A stretch of DNA of 58,747 nucleotides, taken from assembly GCA_002633005.1 (NCBI GenBank), contig NMRA01000006.1:609667-668413 (forward strand), written 5' to 3'. Within the stretch, counting starts at the first letter, position 1. Every line of letters begins with the position of its first letter. The stretch comes from Phoronis australis. Its lineage: Eukaryota > Phoronida > Phoronidae. The translations under genes and the position numbers were made by a program. Positions 35,820-46,934 of this stretch are shown piece by piece. The notes under the pieces were generated by a model. That model had not been told where the DNA came from. It saw only the letters and a list, made by a program, of their open reading frames with translations, and did not search any database.

Positions 35820-38800
35820 GTATGTTNCCATACGCTTTATGTATATTATAAATGTTCACACCATCAACACCGACCAGGATCGACAATCTTCCCTTTCGTG
35901 GACCGCTAGGACATTTCCGCCAAAAGGCGTTATTTCGCCATAAATACAACCTTTCTTGCGAGTTGTAATTCTTTTTTATGTGCTGCAATTACATTTTACA
36001 ACCAATGCAATTGGTTTTCTCATAAACCGTGTACGTTTTCAATTTTTATATAGATAGGTTTGGTGTATTGTACTGAGCACTGTGTCCTATCAGATGTTAA
36101 ACTGCGGTTTATGAGAAAAGAACTGAGTTGGAAGAATAGAATTTTGGTTTGTGAGAAAAGTTCTGTGATGAACTGTGTTAATTAGAAAGATAAGCTGATG
36201 ATGAGATCTACCGTGCAGAGCGTGGGGAATTAAGACTGTGTACTCTGGACACTATTTGTACCCAAGATCGATACTACATGTATACCCGAGATCGGCACAT
36301 GATACATACTTCTTTTTCATAGTCAATCAAGATTCCATATGGTACTCAGTGTTGGAAGACTAGCCTACTTTTATACCCATACAAACCTGTCTTCCCTCAA
36401 CAACTACGAACTTTTTATTTAAGAAGTTAACCGCTTTAAACTGATTTTAACATGTCCATTACTTAGATGAGAGAGATAATTCCCAGGCTGGGGAACAATT
36501 GACAATTTGCCATTGCTTGAGAACAATCTCAATAGTTGCCTGTCACTCCGGGTCACGATCATGTTCTCAAGCATTACCGAACTGCAAGTTTGTCCCTAGC
36601 TACACTAGAAATCATTCCTCATCTGAGCAAAGATCGAGATGAAATTTTATGCTGGAAAGTAAACGAAACCAAAATTTAGTACTTTCTTTGGCGGCAGAGG
36701 GCGCGTTCAAAACGCTTTGAATTCAGCGGTGGAAGGAGAGAGTGAAGGGTAAACCTTGTTTATTGTCTTTTTAAGCTGAAAATCGGTACACTCACGAAAG
36801 TACTTGTCAATAAATTCACTTGTTATCGGTACGACAATAAGTTGATCTCACATTCAACCGAACTACCTGGTCAACTGGTGGCGTTCAATACGGCTGGACT
36901 CATTTTAAAAACCGTCAACCCAAAAACAAAACAGTTCCTGATCATCTACAAATTGCTTCAATAGTTACAGACTCATTGCTCACGTCAGTACGTTTAGGTT
37001 GAGTCGTATGTACCCGGTTGCACGAAACAGTCCAAATAGGGACTCAACTAAGCTCCCTAAGTCTTTTGCCTAGTTGTTTCGCTCTTTACTCATAGCTATG
37101 ATATGTTTTTATCATTTCATTTTCATTATGAGCTCCTGTATAATTAATGACATTTTCTAACAATATAATTAAAACTGCGCTCTAAATTCAGTCAAAATAA
37201 TTAAGGACTTAGTCCTTAATTATGGAAGTTGCATGAAAAGATCCCTACTTATTTTCAATAATAATAAAAATTCACCATTGATCGAGTTCAATCTTGATTT
37301 GTGTCAAAGTCAAAATTGACTTAGTAATGAGGCTCGAACAGCATAAGAAAGGACAATCGATGTTTTCACTAGATTGAAGGAACTTAGTGGAACCTTTTTG
37401 GGACTGTTTCATGCAACCGGGCACTGCACTCTTATTTCACAGAAATGTTTTAGCAAAGTCATTCATTGGCTGTGGATAAACAATAAGAACTTCATTCGTG
37501 TTAAAAGCATCAACTTCCTTGTCGCCGTTCTGAGCTATCAATTTTCCTGCCTCGCGATGCGCACGAGCACTCTTATGAATGGCGTCCTTTCTCATCAACA
37601 CAATCCTCTTGTTACCAGCTCTAGGTCTTTTCTCATCAAGTGCAAGTCGTTTCTTGCTAACTCGGGTCTTTTTATAGTCCTGTTTTTTTGTTTTTTTTTT
37701 CATGGAAGGCGATCTATTCTCCCGAACAATTATGAATTTGGAGTTTCTTGTATTATTTCGGATTGAATGGTTAGAGGTGACTTTATTCGTCAACAAAGCC
37801 GAGATAGACGAATGACACAAATAAAAACGTAAATTTGTACAAATACTCTTTAAAGTGTTACAAGTAATCGTTTAACGATCTTAAGTGAGTTGTTGATCGG
37901 CATTGGGCTTCAACAACGTGCGAGATTTCGCTTGAGACCACAAAGTGGCAGAGGAGGACGCGTAGCACTAACGCTGTAACCGCTTGCCTGGTTCCGGCTG
38001 AAGGGAGGAATCGCCTTCGTGCAAGCCGAAAATACAATCAAGTTTCTGACTGTGTCGACCTCCATATTTGGAAAGCCACGTGAACTGACAAGCCTGATAG
38101 GGGACGTTTCAGTGCTGCACAGTTACTACGAACTAAAAATAACGCAACACACGCGGCTACTGAGATTGACAATGTGTTGCGGTTACCCATCGGCTGACAT
38201 TAACATGAAATTAAAAGTAAAAGAGAACCGATGTGACGAGGGAACCAATCTTTGCACTTGATGGGAATACCAGCCTTCTTTGCTAAGTTTCTTGACGACC
38301 TTTCTTTGACAAGTCATGAGCTAGAACAGGTGGGAGCCGTCTAGTCTCTGCTATGATACCAGCCCAATCATGTAGTCACAAGCGCGAAACAGCCCCATCT
38401 CAAAGTTTTAGGTATGATGAACAAATACATTTTATAAAATAATCTCTATCTATTATGAGGTCATCAGGCCACCTCAGAATAGCACGTGCGCTGTGCGCTG
38501 TCATTTATTTCTGAAACTGGAAGAGCAGGCATTTTGACAGCATGTCTGAACACTGCCACAATGCGGTACGTGAGAAAAGAGTATTCAAGAGTATTCAAGT
38601 CATTGATAGTCACCGGCCGTGATTTCAGCGAGTCTCTGGCAGACACTGGCCAAGTTTGGTGATTTGTAAAATACACACAATGGATTTAACTGTTGTACAG
38701 CTTTGGTCAAAACATCCATCCTACCCAACAATAACTCCAAAATACGTTTTTCGGCCGTACGCTGCTACTACCAGTGCAGATCACTATGGAGGAAGATTGG

Positions 38801-40071
38801 CAGCTATGCACTTGTTTGAACTGAGATTTGTGACAATAAATAGCCCGGCATTCCCTTGACGGCCATACTGTCATGGCGACTGAAACTAACCGACGTCACA
38901 AATAACTTAATGGGCCTTGTCAGGAGCACTTAAAACATCGTGTCGTTTCTTCCCAAGTCTAAAATCATTTTTTAACTGAGCAATGAACAAGTTGTGACTG
39001 GTTTTACAAAAGCAAGTGCCTTAAATCAAAAGTTGGTTTCAGTGAGGTCGCGGGTTTATTGCATTTTTAAATCAAACACGTGATATTCTTTTTGCTTTCT
39101 TAACCAGTGTGTTAAAAGATAAACAGTTACTCAGAAAGTGGTGTTGGTTGTTACATGCAAAGGTAATCTCAACATGCATGATACGTTATTTACAAGCAGT
39201 TTACAACTTAGTTCCTATTTTCATGTTTTGATATCTCAGAAAATATTGTGATAAGTTAAACAGCACTATAAACGGTTTATACATAAACTGTATTTAAAAC
39301 CAAAGATAATGATGCTTATTGTTTTTCTCTGTTTGTGGCGATTTTTTGTCCTTCATAATTATGTGGTTCCTGTTTCAATAACACGTCTAGACCGGTTCCG
39401 CTTTTTCTCTGATCAATATGGCGACGAAACTTCGAACTGAACGGCATAATCTAGATAAAGAAATGACCGGTATTGTCTCATTTGGTTTCGTTTCGTTTCT
39501 ATTTTCATCAGGTCGTTAGCGATGACTGTAATTTAATGCGAGTGCAAATCTGAGCTTCTATACTAATCAAGACTTTTGTTTAGAGACACGAAATCCGAAT
39601 TGATTGGAGCAGATTGATTTCATGATGACAACCATACTGTCTTTCTGTCAAACAATAAGTAGCGCTACTTAGCTATACGTCAATCTATTGCTTTTATATT
39701 CACAATGCCAAACAGCTAAGCGTAGGAAAATTTTTGTTAGTAGGGACCATAAATAGTTAGTTGGTTGAAGTCCGTGCCTGTAACGACAACTTTGTCTTCC
39801 TCTGCTGCATACCGAACAAGTTGTCAAAAAAACAAATCCGTTTTCTTTAAGAGTGCCTGTATGTGTAAAACAGAAAAACGGTCTTAGATGGGAGCATGAC
39901 TGGCCACAAATTTGGAAATTGGTGTCGTTTCATTATCTTTTGGGTTGACCTAACTCCAATATATGTTCATTTCGCATTCAAGCGAAGAAGATCTCAGTTT
40001 ACTTTTAGTGTTTGACACTTACCTTTATTGTATTTGATGATTTGAATGTAACAAGGTCCGGAGGACTAGTT

Positions 40072-40153
<82 letters not shown>

Positions 40154-43100
40154 ATGAAAATTAGTTGCGTGAACAGTTTGTAAAAGTAAAAGGTCAATCA
40201 ATTCGTCACAACTTTATCGCCACTCTTGCTCAGAAACTTAGCCAGATTCGAGCTTTCAAAAAAGTCTTTGAAATATATATCTGAACAAATACAAGTATAC
40301 CACTGTCTGAATTCACTCCCCCTGATTCAATCCACTACAAATTTAACGTAAATAACTAAGCACTTGTATCATTTATGATTTTTACAACTTCGATTGATTG
40401 AGAGCACAACTACATGTAGTTCAAATTAGAGGCCTCGTCAAAATCATTGGTAACATTCAATAAAACAAAATGTGATATGGCTAAATACGATCAGCTTCTA
40501 AAATTTCAACCCCATTCATTTCCGGGGATGCAGCATTTTTTCTTACACAATTCTCGTGACGCCAGTTGACGCTGTTTTGCGCGAGGTAAATAATCCCAAA
40601 AGGAGGCGCTTTAAGCGCTTCGAGTTTCACTACTTAACGATTTTCAAAACGTTTAAGTTGAAAAATGTGAGGTGTTTTGATAGACGCCGTACAGGAACAT
40701 AGGAAAATATCAAGTGGCAGAATAAATGTAAAAAATTAACTTAGGGTTGTTAACTCAAATTCAAAGTGATGGAGTTTTTCACCAAGAAGTTACGAATGTA
40801 TAATGAATTGTGTGATTTACTTTTCATTTGGCGATGTGTAAAAGGATTTGTGTATATAACTGTCGTTTTTTATGCAGGCGTTTGAAAATGCTTAAGTTAT
40901 CATTTGCTTATGAATGGCTCTGCGGGTGTTACTTTTTAGTAGTGCTGGACAATTTGGCATGAATATTTAAATTTTATCCTATTACGGGCAGACTGATAGA
41001 GTTTTAATATTACACTATGTATGGCGGCGTGCGGTATCCATAGTTACATGTACATTCAAACTATCAATAGAATTAGCACTATTTGTGAGACTCGTAAAAT
41101 TATTGAAGAAATTTAGACGTTGAAAAATCGATTCGTATGTGATTGTTGGCGGCTGATTTGCAACTAGCAGATTTGTTAGTCAGCTAAGTTAAAGTATTGT
41201 GATATGGGCCACATGCTTGTTTACTTGTAATCAATATCTGACATATTATTTTAATGACTTAAGATCTTCTGCCTGACATTAGGGCCTATTTACAAACTCG
41301 TCATAAGTGGCGACACTTTGCTCACTCGCCTTGCTCGTGGCGAAACGAGTAATGCAAGTCACGTGATATGGGAGCTTTGTCCAAAATGTCGCTTCGTAAT
41401 TGCTCGAAGAATAAAATATGTAACAACAGAAGCTGTCCATCACGGCAATAAGCACACTGTCCAACAGATGGAGCTTAAAGCACCAACAAGGTCGATGAAG
41501 GCGCCGAGGGTAAATTGTTTATTAAGAACTGTCCTTTCCAGTCTAGAAACCAGATGAAGTAGAGCGGTCTTCGTCGAGAAACCCGGTCTGTAAGCATACT
41601 GATTGTTCTGAAATCTGCTTCGCAGTCCTTGTTCACCATGATGCCGCAGAATGAGCCTTTCAGCTCCTTTGAGAAGAACTGATATAAGCTTAAAGGATTC
41701 AGCCAACGGCAACGAGTTCTTCCCTGGTTTAGGAATGAAGACTTAGTTTTTATCCACGTCTTGGGGATACAACCTAGTCAAAGTCTGGCTTTGCAGATTG
41801 CTACATTGACTAGACAGTTTAACACTATTAGGATAGTAGTTACTCATCTTGACCTCGAGTGGACCAAAATACAATTCTTACTGAAGAAACTGTTTGAGAC
41901 AAACTCACGAAATTTTTATTTTTTAAATATTCAAATTAAAAAGAGTCATTTTGGAACAAAATCCAAAACTGATCTGACAAAATATAGATGTTAAGAATAG
42001 TTTCAAACCAAAAAAGGAGACCAATATTACACTCTTTCACAGTGCTACCTTTCGTAGCACTGTGAAATGTTTAACATGGCTTCTTATAGCTTAAAGTACT
42101 TCTTGCAAACTGCCTATGTGGTTCCAGTATCCGAAAATACTTACTAAATATATTCTTGTTTTCGACACCCTTTCTTTATATTCTTTTCGCCTTTCTTGCC
42201 AAAAGCGATTTTTTAACAGTATTTGACCCTTCTCTCTGAGCGTATGATTACCGGTTGTCATCGGTTATTTCCGTACCCACATTTCCGGCTCATCAGTTCA
42301 GGAACTTGTCCTGAACGCCGCCATTTTTCCTTGTAACTGAATGTGCTATGGCTTGCTCGAAAAGTCTTCATTATTTTGTTTTATTAGTAACATCGTGATT
42401 GGTTTGCATATGTAGTGTATTTTTAGTTTGTAGTTAGTGGTCGTTGATTTTTTTTGGAATGTTACGCGTACGTAGTATGTTAAAATAGCATTGGTGTTTA
42501 GTTCCTTACGTAGGCGGGTCGAACCTAGGAACCAATATGGGTCGAACCAATTTTTTTTCGGTTTTATTTTTTCCTCGTTTTGAAAAGTACTTTGCTATCA
42601 TCGGAAAGGTAGTACATTCTACTCAGTAAAAATCGAAAAAGTATCAAAATCGGGGCAAGCACTGTAAAGTTATTGCAAGTTTTGTGGCGAAATTTGGGTC
42701 ACTTTGTTTGGATCGCGTCGGCCATATTGGANNNNNNNNNNNNNNNNNNNNNNNNNNNNNNNNNNNNNNNNNNNNNNNNNNNNNNNNNNNNNNNNNNNNN
42801 NNNNNNNNNNNNNNNNNNNNNNNNNNNNNNNNNNNNNNNNNNNNNNNNNNNNNNNNNNNNNNNNNNNNNNNNNNNNNNNNNNNNNNNNNNNNNNNNNNNN
42901 NNNNNNNNNNNNNNNNNNNNNNNNNNNNNNNNNNNNNNNNNNNNNNNNNNNNNNNNNNNNNNNNNNNNNNNNNNNNNNNNNNNNNNNNNNNNNNNNNNNN
43001 NNNNNNNNNNNNNNNNNNNNNNNNNNNNNNNNNNNNNNNNNNNNNNNNNNNNNNNNNNNNNNNNNNNNNNNNNNNNNNNNNNNNNNNNNNNNNNNNNNNN

Positions 43101-46011
43101 NNNNNNNNNNNNNNGCACTGACGGCGTTTTCTCGGCCTGGGTTCCTGAATGAATTGTACTTCCGGGTTCGCGGCAAGTTCAAAATGGCGGTGTTTCTTCG
43201 GGTGCGAATCGTGAGTGGCGCGTTCATTTAAACTGTTTTCGAGTACGGATCGTGTATTAGTTATGGGGTAGGTACTTCTTGGATCCTTATAACATCTTCT
43301 AACCATGTAATAAGGGTTAACAACGCGTGAGAGAAGGACTTTAAAGTAATGAAACCGACGTCATAACATTCAGTCATTCTCATTGATTGAAATCTGGGAA
43401 ATCCCTTTCAGTTTATTGTTACCTAGTATGGCGACCACCTGTGACTTGAATAGCTGCAATTCGTTAAAACGGACAGTGATCGAAGTAAACAAAATCAAGA
43501 AAACCCTGATCCAGTGGCTTAAGCCCAAACAAGTACATGTACAGTGCATAGAAGGCAATTGATGGCGATGTGATCGGTAAACTTTCGACCAAGCATGCGC
43601 ATTGATGCCCACACACGGAATTCTGTATCGTTTATCACTTTTCCACTGGGCCACCTTTAAGTATAGGTGGCGCTGTGTCAGATGGTAGATCAATATCTGC
43701 CTTAAAAAATGAATTATGTCGATTTAAAATTTTTAATAAAATCGTCTCTTTTTAATCGTAACCATGGAGGCGATCACCAAGAACATGGAAATTACGTTCG
43801 AACATTTATTTTACTTATTCCGGTTACTTAGAACAATAAAATTGCAAAAGTTGCAATGATTTTGTAATGCTGATTTTTGCCGTAGTGTCTCACCTTGGAG
43901 TCAGGGTGCTAACATGTTACTGCATAACTGGAATTCATTTTTGGATATGAATAACTGTCAAGTTTACGTCAGTGGCACTCGTTACATTAAATTTAACTTG
44001 ATAAATGCATTTATAGTCATTATTTTGACATTTGTCACTTTATTTTAACATCAACACTTAGGATTTATTTTTCATTACTCACCTCTATTTATAGCCTCAA
44101 GGGTCTACTTTTGTATTTATACATTTCTCAACGCAACACCTGATTGGTCACCCATATTTCCTCTGTTCAGTTCAACTTCTCTGGTTCATTTCCTTTTATG
44201 TTACTTTTACACCGTGTTATTGTTCGCATTTTGGTTAAACTCTTTTGTTTTTTAGAATTAAAACAAAAAATTTAAACCTGCCAGGTATGTGAAATACAAT
44301 GTAATGATTGTTCACGAATCAAATTATTACAATCATTCACCATCAAAAACTGATTAAGGGATTTTTAATGATACGGCTTTCGTGTAACTCGGTAGAAAAA
44401 TGGAAGAGTTGCGTAAAGTTTTAGTGACAGTAAATTGTTTACCAATTAAAACCAACACCGGAACACACGAAACCAAAACGCGCCACGCATGCGCGGCGCA
44501 ACCTCTCCATAGCGGGATCGAAGTTGGCATTCCAGGGCTAGAGTTCTATAACTGAACTCAAGAACACGAGTTCTCGAAAACGGCTCGGTGGATTTTACTG
44601 AAACTTTCCAATTTTGATATTGATTTATCAATCTCAATAACTCTATTGGGATTTTAAATCCTAGTTTTATTGTACTGTGCGATAAAACGAATACAACCGC
44701 TTTTTTACAAAAGTGCCTCACGCTTTGCGAATTAATTTGACGTAGAAACCAAACTAAATGAGTAATTGAAAATTCCTAACAACCTTTTGAGAGATATCGG
44801 CTACTTTTCATTTAAAGAAGGTTTCATTGATTAAAATCGACCATGGTGCATTTATACTATGAATGTACCTTTGTTAAATGTGAACATTTGACTTAAAAAG
44901 GTGCCCACGTTATATTAACAGTGACAAATAAATAGCATGTTTATAATCCCCTGAACTGTCTTCGTTCAGAAAGTATGTCCTTTTACTGGTTGGCAAAGCC
45001 CAGTTTTTCTGTTAATTGACTGAGCATTAACATTCCTCATTAAGGGCCTACGTAACATTAAATACCCTTAAAATGCTCTTCCATAGAACGCGTGGGATTT
45101 TGGCTGAGCGCCAGAGAATTCAGCTGCGGCTCCAAGGCCGACTGGTTTGACTCTGTGCTTCTGCTGATTTCTAAAAAATTACTTTTCTCGCCGAGGATGT
45201 CCCTTTAAATCATCTTTCAAAATGCCTGGAGGATGCCATGCCGCGGCCTATGCTCTGGTCTCGCACTTGCTTTTAACATGTTTTACATTTCTGTAATTTA
45301 TTGAGTACAACGAACGTGCTCAAGCAATAATCAATGGGTCGTTTTTCCTTTACAGGTCTATGTGTTTCTGCAAGTATCCTGTCGCTGGTTGTGAGTAGCG
45401 TGGACAGATATCTCGCTTTCAGACAGAGTGGGTCCAAGACGACAGTGATGACTAGCAGACGAGTCTTCTTCCTGGTTTTGTCCACGTGGGTTGTTTCCTT
45501 CTTTTTCGTCGCACCGTTACTTTACGTGCGTCAGCTGGCTGTGGAGGATCTCCCGCCAAAAAAGATCACTTACTGTATTGAAAGGTGGCCGGGTACCAGT
45601 CATAAAGCAGTCTATGGCTCCGCCATTTTCGTCTTTGTGTACATTTTACCGTGTATTGCACTGGTCGTGTGCTATTGTTTCGTCGGTCGGATGTTATGGA
45701 AGGCCAACACATTCCAGAGGAGACAGGTGCGCACCACGTGCTCGGCGGTGATCAAAGGACGACAACTTGTGGCGAAAATGTTAATCACTTTGGCAATTCT
45801 GTTTATGGTTTCGTGGACACCATATAATGTGTTGTCCCTGGCCATTGATACGAGTCAACAACATAATGTGCTTCTGCACGAAATGTTACCTTTTACACTT
45901 TGGTTCGCGCATGCCCACAGCGCTGTCAATCCTGTCATGTACTGGTGTTTGAATAAATCGTTTCGTCACCAGCTAAGAAAACTGTGGAATGACTGTAAAT
46001 ACGTCTGTTAG
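35438..46011 (+). CDS. Rhodopsin-class GPCR, neuropeptide type (NPY/NPF/PrRP-like), complete two-exon gene
   Basis: Exons 35438-35819 and 45356-46011 join through a split Gly codon into 345 aa. Features: N24 in NFS (glycosylation); TM1 with N65; TM2 LAFSD with D93; the W113-x-F-G motif before TM3; C120 pairing with C201 in loop 2; DRY 144-146; TM4 W172; TM5 P226; TM6 SWTPY 280-284, where the usual F/C of (F/C)WxP is Ser; TM7 NPVMY 319-323; C-terminal cysteines 341 and 345 (possible palmitoylation). The loop-1/TM3 region (LVCMPLTV...WVFGAMLCKL...LQG) is most like neuropeptide Y/F and PrRP receptors. It probably couples a peptide ligand to G proteins at the plasma membrane. The ligand cannot be named; galanin or other peptide receptors are alternatives. 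The start is the ATG after a codon CCG; a TTG two codons upstream is not used. Confidence 0.85.
37013..37421. mobile_element. Foldback element, copy 1 (CCCGGTTGCA ends)
   Basis: The terminal repeats CCCGGTTGCACGAAACAGTC and, inversely, CCCGGTTGCATGAAACAGTC differ at one base. Inside are the words 'tagggactcaact', 'acttagtcctt' and 'gttgcatgaaaagatc', shared with the copy at 48917-49290. At 37199-37221 lies a perfect internal palindrome (AATTAAGGACT and its inverse). No coding capacity. Confidence 0.85.
40076..40152. repeat. (AT)n dinucleotide microsatellite
   Basis: About 77 bp of alternating AT, with one interruption (ac) near 40139. Confidence 0.95.
41440..41765 (-). pseudogene. Non-LTR retrotransposon reverse-transcriptase fragment
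   Basis: On the - strand, after a frameshift near 41712, it reads VFIPKPGKNSLPLAESFKLI, then LLKGAERLILRH, NNQYAYRPGFSTKTALLHLV and LGAFIDLVGA. This is the RT region leading into motif A of jockey/CR1-type elements (typical QxAYRxGxSTETAL...FLDxxGAF). The catalytic F/YADD box is absent, so it is a truncated dead copy inside the GPCR intron. Confidence 0.85.
42035..42067. repeat. Perfect 14-bp hairpin
   Basis: The arm TTTCACAGTGCTAC, loop CTTTC and arm GTAGCACTGTGAAA are fully complementary. No T-run follows and no flanking gene ends here. Confidence 0.9.
42270..43215. promoter_or_regulatory. Candidate bidirectional housekeeping-type promoter (ETS + YY1-like sites) across a gap
   Basis: YY1 consensus is AAnATGGCGGC. 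A perfect inverse match lies at 42317-42327 with an ETS core (tttccgg) at 42282-42288. A weaker inverse match is at 42721-42731. On the + strand AAAATGGCGGT lies at 43181-43191, with ACTTCCGGG at 43158-43166. The + ATG at 43184 opens MAVFLRVRI and meets a strong donor, gtgagt, at 43211, like a first coding exon. Sites point outward on the two sides. The middle is unknown (N 42732-43114), so this is suggestive only. Confidence 0.35.
42732..43114. other. Assembly gap (N run)
   Basis: 383 unknown bases inside the GPCR intron. Confidence 1.
45081..45210 (+). repeat. tRNA-derived SINE, copy 2
   Basis: Same layout as 34281-34410: 'agaacgcg', A-box-like TTGGCTGAGCGCCAGAG (45110-45126), B-box-like CTGGTTTGACTCT (45142-45154), then 'aaattacttttctcgccga'. 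It is diverged and lies 145 bp before GPCR exon 2. Confidence 0.7.
45356..46011 (+). CDS. GPCR exon 2 (TM3 to C-terminus)
   Basis: The acceptor is cctttacag ending at 45355 and the stop TAG is at 46009. It codes LCVSASILSLVVSSVDRYLA, TM4-TM7 and a short tail ending CKYVC. No AATAAA is evident close downstream. Confidence 0.9.
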
Positions 46012-46520
46012 AAGAAAGTATTTTGTAACTGTTTCTGTGGCAAAAGAAACCCTTTTCCATTTTTTGCCCATGGTCTGCCGGTGTAAGGCTTCAGTCTGGC
46101 CACGAGTGAAACAACATGATGAAGTTGGCAGAAACCAGAGGTGCGTTCCGTGAAGCATGAGCTTCACGAAAAACCACGTGAACAAAAGGCGAGTGTTTCG
46201 CAAGTCTGCTCGGAAGTAAGAAAATGGTGGCCATTGAAGTGATCGGTCGATGAGGATGGAATGTTGAATTATGGGGTAGATGTCAATGTTTCCACTATCT
46301 AGGCGAAGATTTTTCGCCGCAGTTGCACCGACTGTTTTGGTTATAAGGAACGCAGCCTAGTTCCTTATCAAGAATCTATTAGTCCGGTTTTAATCAAATA
46401 ATACTACTATGTATGGTATACTTGTTTCAACATTTCCAGTTGTCTCTTCGGTCTCTATTTCTATTTTACTTTTCAGAGACCCAAATTTAATTCAATAGGT
46501 GATTTTTGAAATTCTCTGTC
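46012..46520. other. 3' flank of the GPCR gene
   Basis: A perfect 8-bp hairpin (CGTGAAGC, loop ATGA, inverse arm) lies at 46149-46168. 46222-46280 is the second copy of the dispersed repeat at 2236-2300. Confidence 0.5.
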
Positions 46521-46573
46521 CCGCTAGATGGCAGTCAGGCCTTTGGTGGACAGGGATTCAGCGCCACCTGCAG
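46521..46573. promoter_or_regulatory. Two convergent CTCF-type motifs
   Basis: Against the CTCF core SYAGRKGGCRSY, CTAGATGGCAGT (inside CCGCTAGATGGCAGTCA, 46521-46537, + strand) matches 12 of 12. On the - strand GCAGGTGGCGCT (within 46558-46573) also matches 12 of 12. They face each other about 25 bp apart. CTCF is present in most bilaterians; binding here is inferred. Confidence 0.45.
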
Positions 46574-46748
46574 ATCCCATGTAATGGGTTCGGGAGCTTT
46601 CAACCTACTGATACAAACAGCGTTTGAACACCTTTTCTGCTACCATAATGCCAGCAAATTTCCACTTCTGTGCGATGGGGTGTACTAATGCATGACTCTC
46701 GGAAAATGCAAACCTCTTGAAATATCCATGGAGGGACATCACGTTCCA

Positions 46749-46934
46749 TCATTTCCTATTGCAACGAAGAATTCGTGGCGGCAAAGTCTCGGCAAGTCGC
46801 AGAAACTGCTCTTTCTGATAATGGAAAACACTTATTTTTCGTTCTTGGAAAAAATTCTTCAGCTCTGAGACTTTAAAAATGCGAAAAGCCACCATACTTT
46901 CATTAGAGTTGAAAGTAGCGTGACTAGCAGCCAT
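46749..46934 (-). CDS. Short SAP-like ORF, 61 aa (hypothetical, maybe first exon or relic)
   Basis: The ATG at 46934 (- strand) sits in AATATGGCTGC, 10 of 11 to the YY1 consensus, and an ETS-type GCGGAAGT lies 32-39 bp upstream. YY1/ETS pairs around the start codon are typical of housekeeping promoters. The protein begins MAASHATFNSNESMVAFRIF. Residues about 20-49 (KVSELKNFFQERKISVFHYQ, then KEQFLRLAE) fit the helix-turn-helix pattern of a SAP motif, a DNA-binding module. The frame ends after 61 codons with no strong donor, so the rest of a protein may have been lost, or splicing may use a weak site. No family is assigned. Confidence 0.35.
   Translation of the reverse strand: MAASHATFNSNESMVAFRIFKVSELKNFFQERKISVFHYQKEQFLRLAETLPPRILRCNRK

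Larger units (their letters stand above)
35820..45355 (+). other. 9.5-kb GPCR intron splitting TM3
   Basis: Phase-1 intron from gtatgt (35820) to tttacag (45355). It contains a TIR element, an (AT)n tract, an RT relic, a hairpin, a YY1/ETS site cluster, an assembly gap and a SINE, annotated separately. A basic Lys-rich open frame at 37437-37820 (-) is not convincing as a gene. Confidence 0.8.

Noticed and set aside
37437-37820. 127-codon basic minus-strand ORF in the GPCR intron
   Set aside because: It has no ATG at the start (TTG); the inner Met gives 88 codons rich in Lys with no recognised motif, and the Lys run comes from a poly-T tract. Possible but unsupported.
42035-42067. microRNA precursor or rho-independent type terminator
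   Set aside because: The stem is only 14 bp with no extended foldback, and the genome is eukaryotic with no T-run after it.
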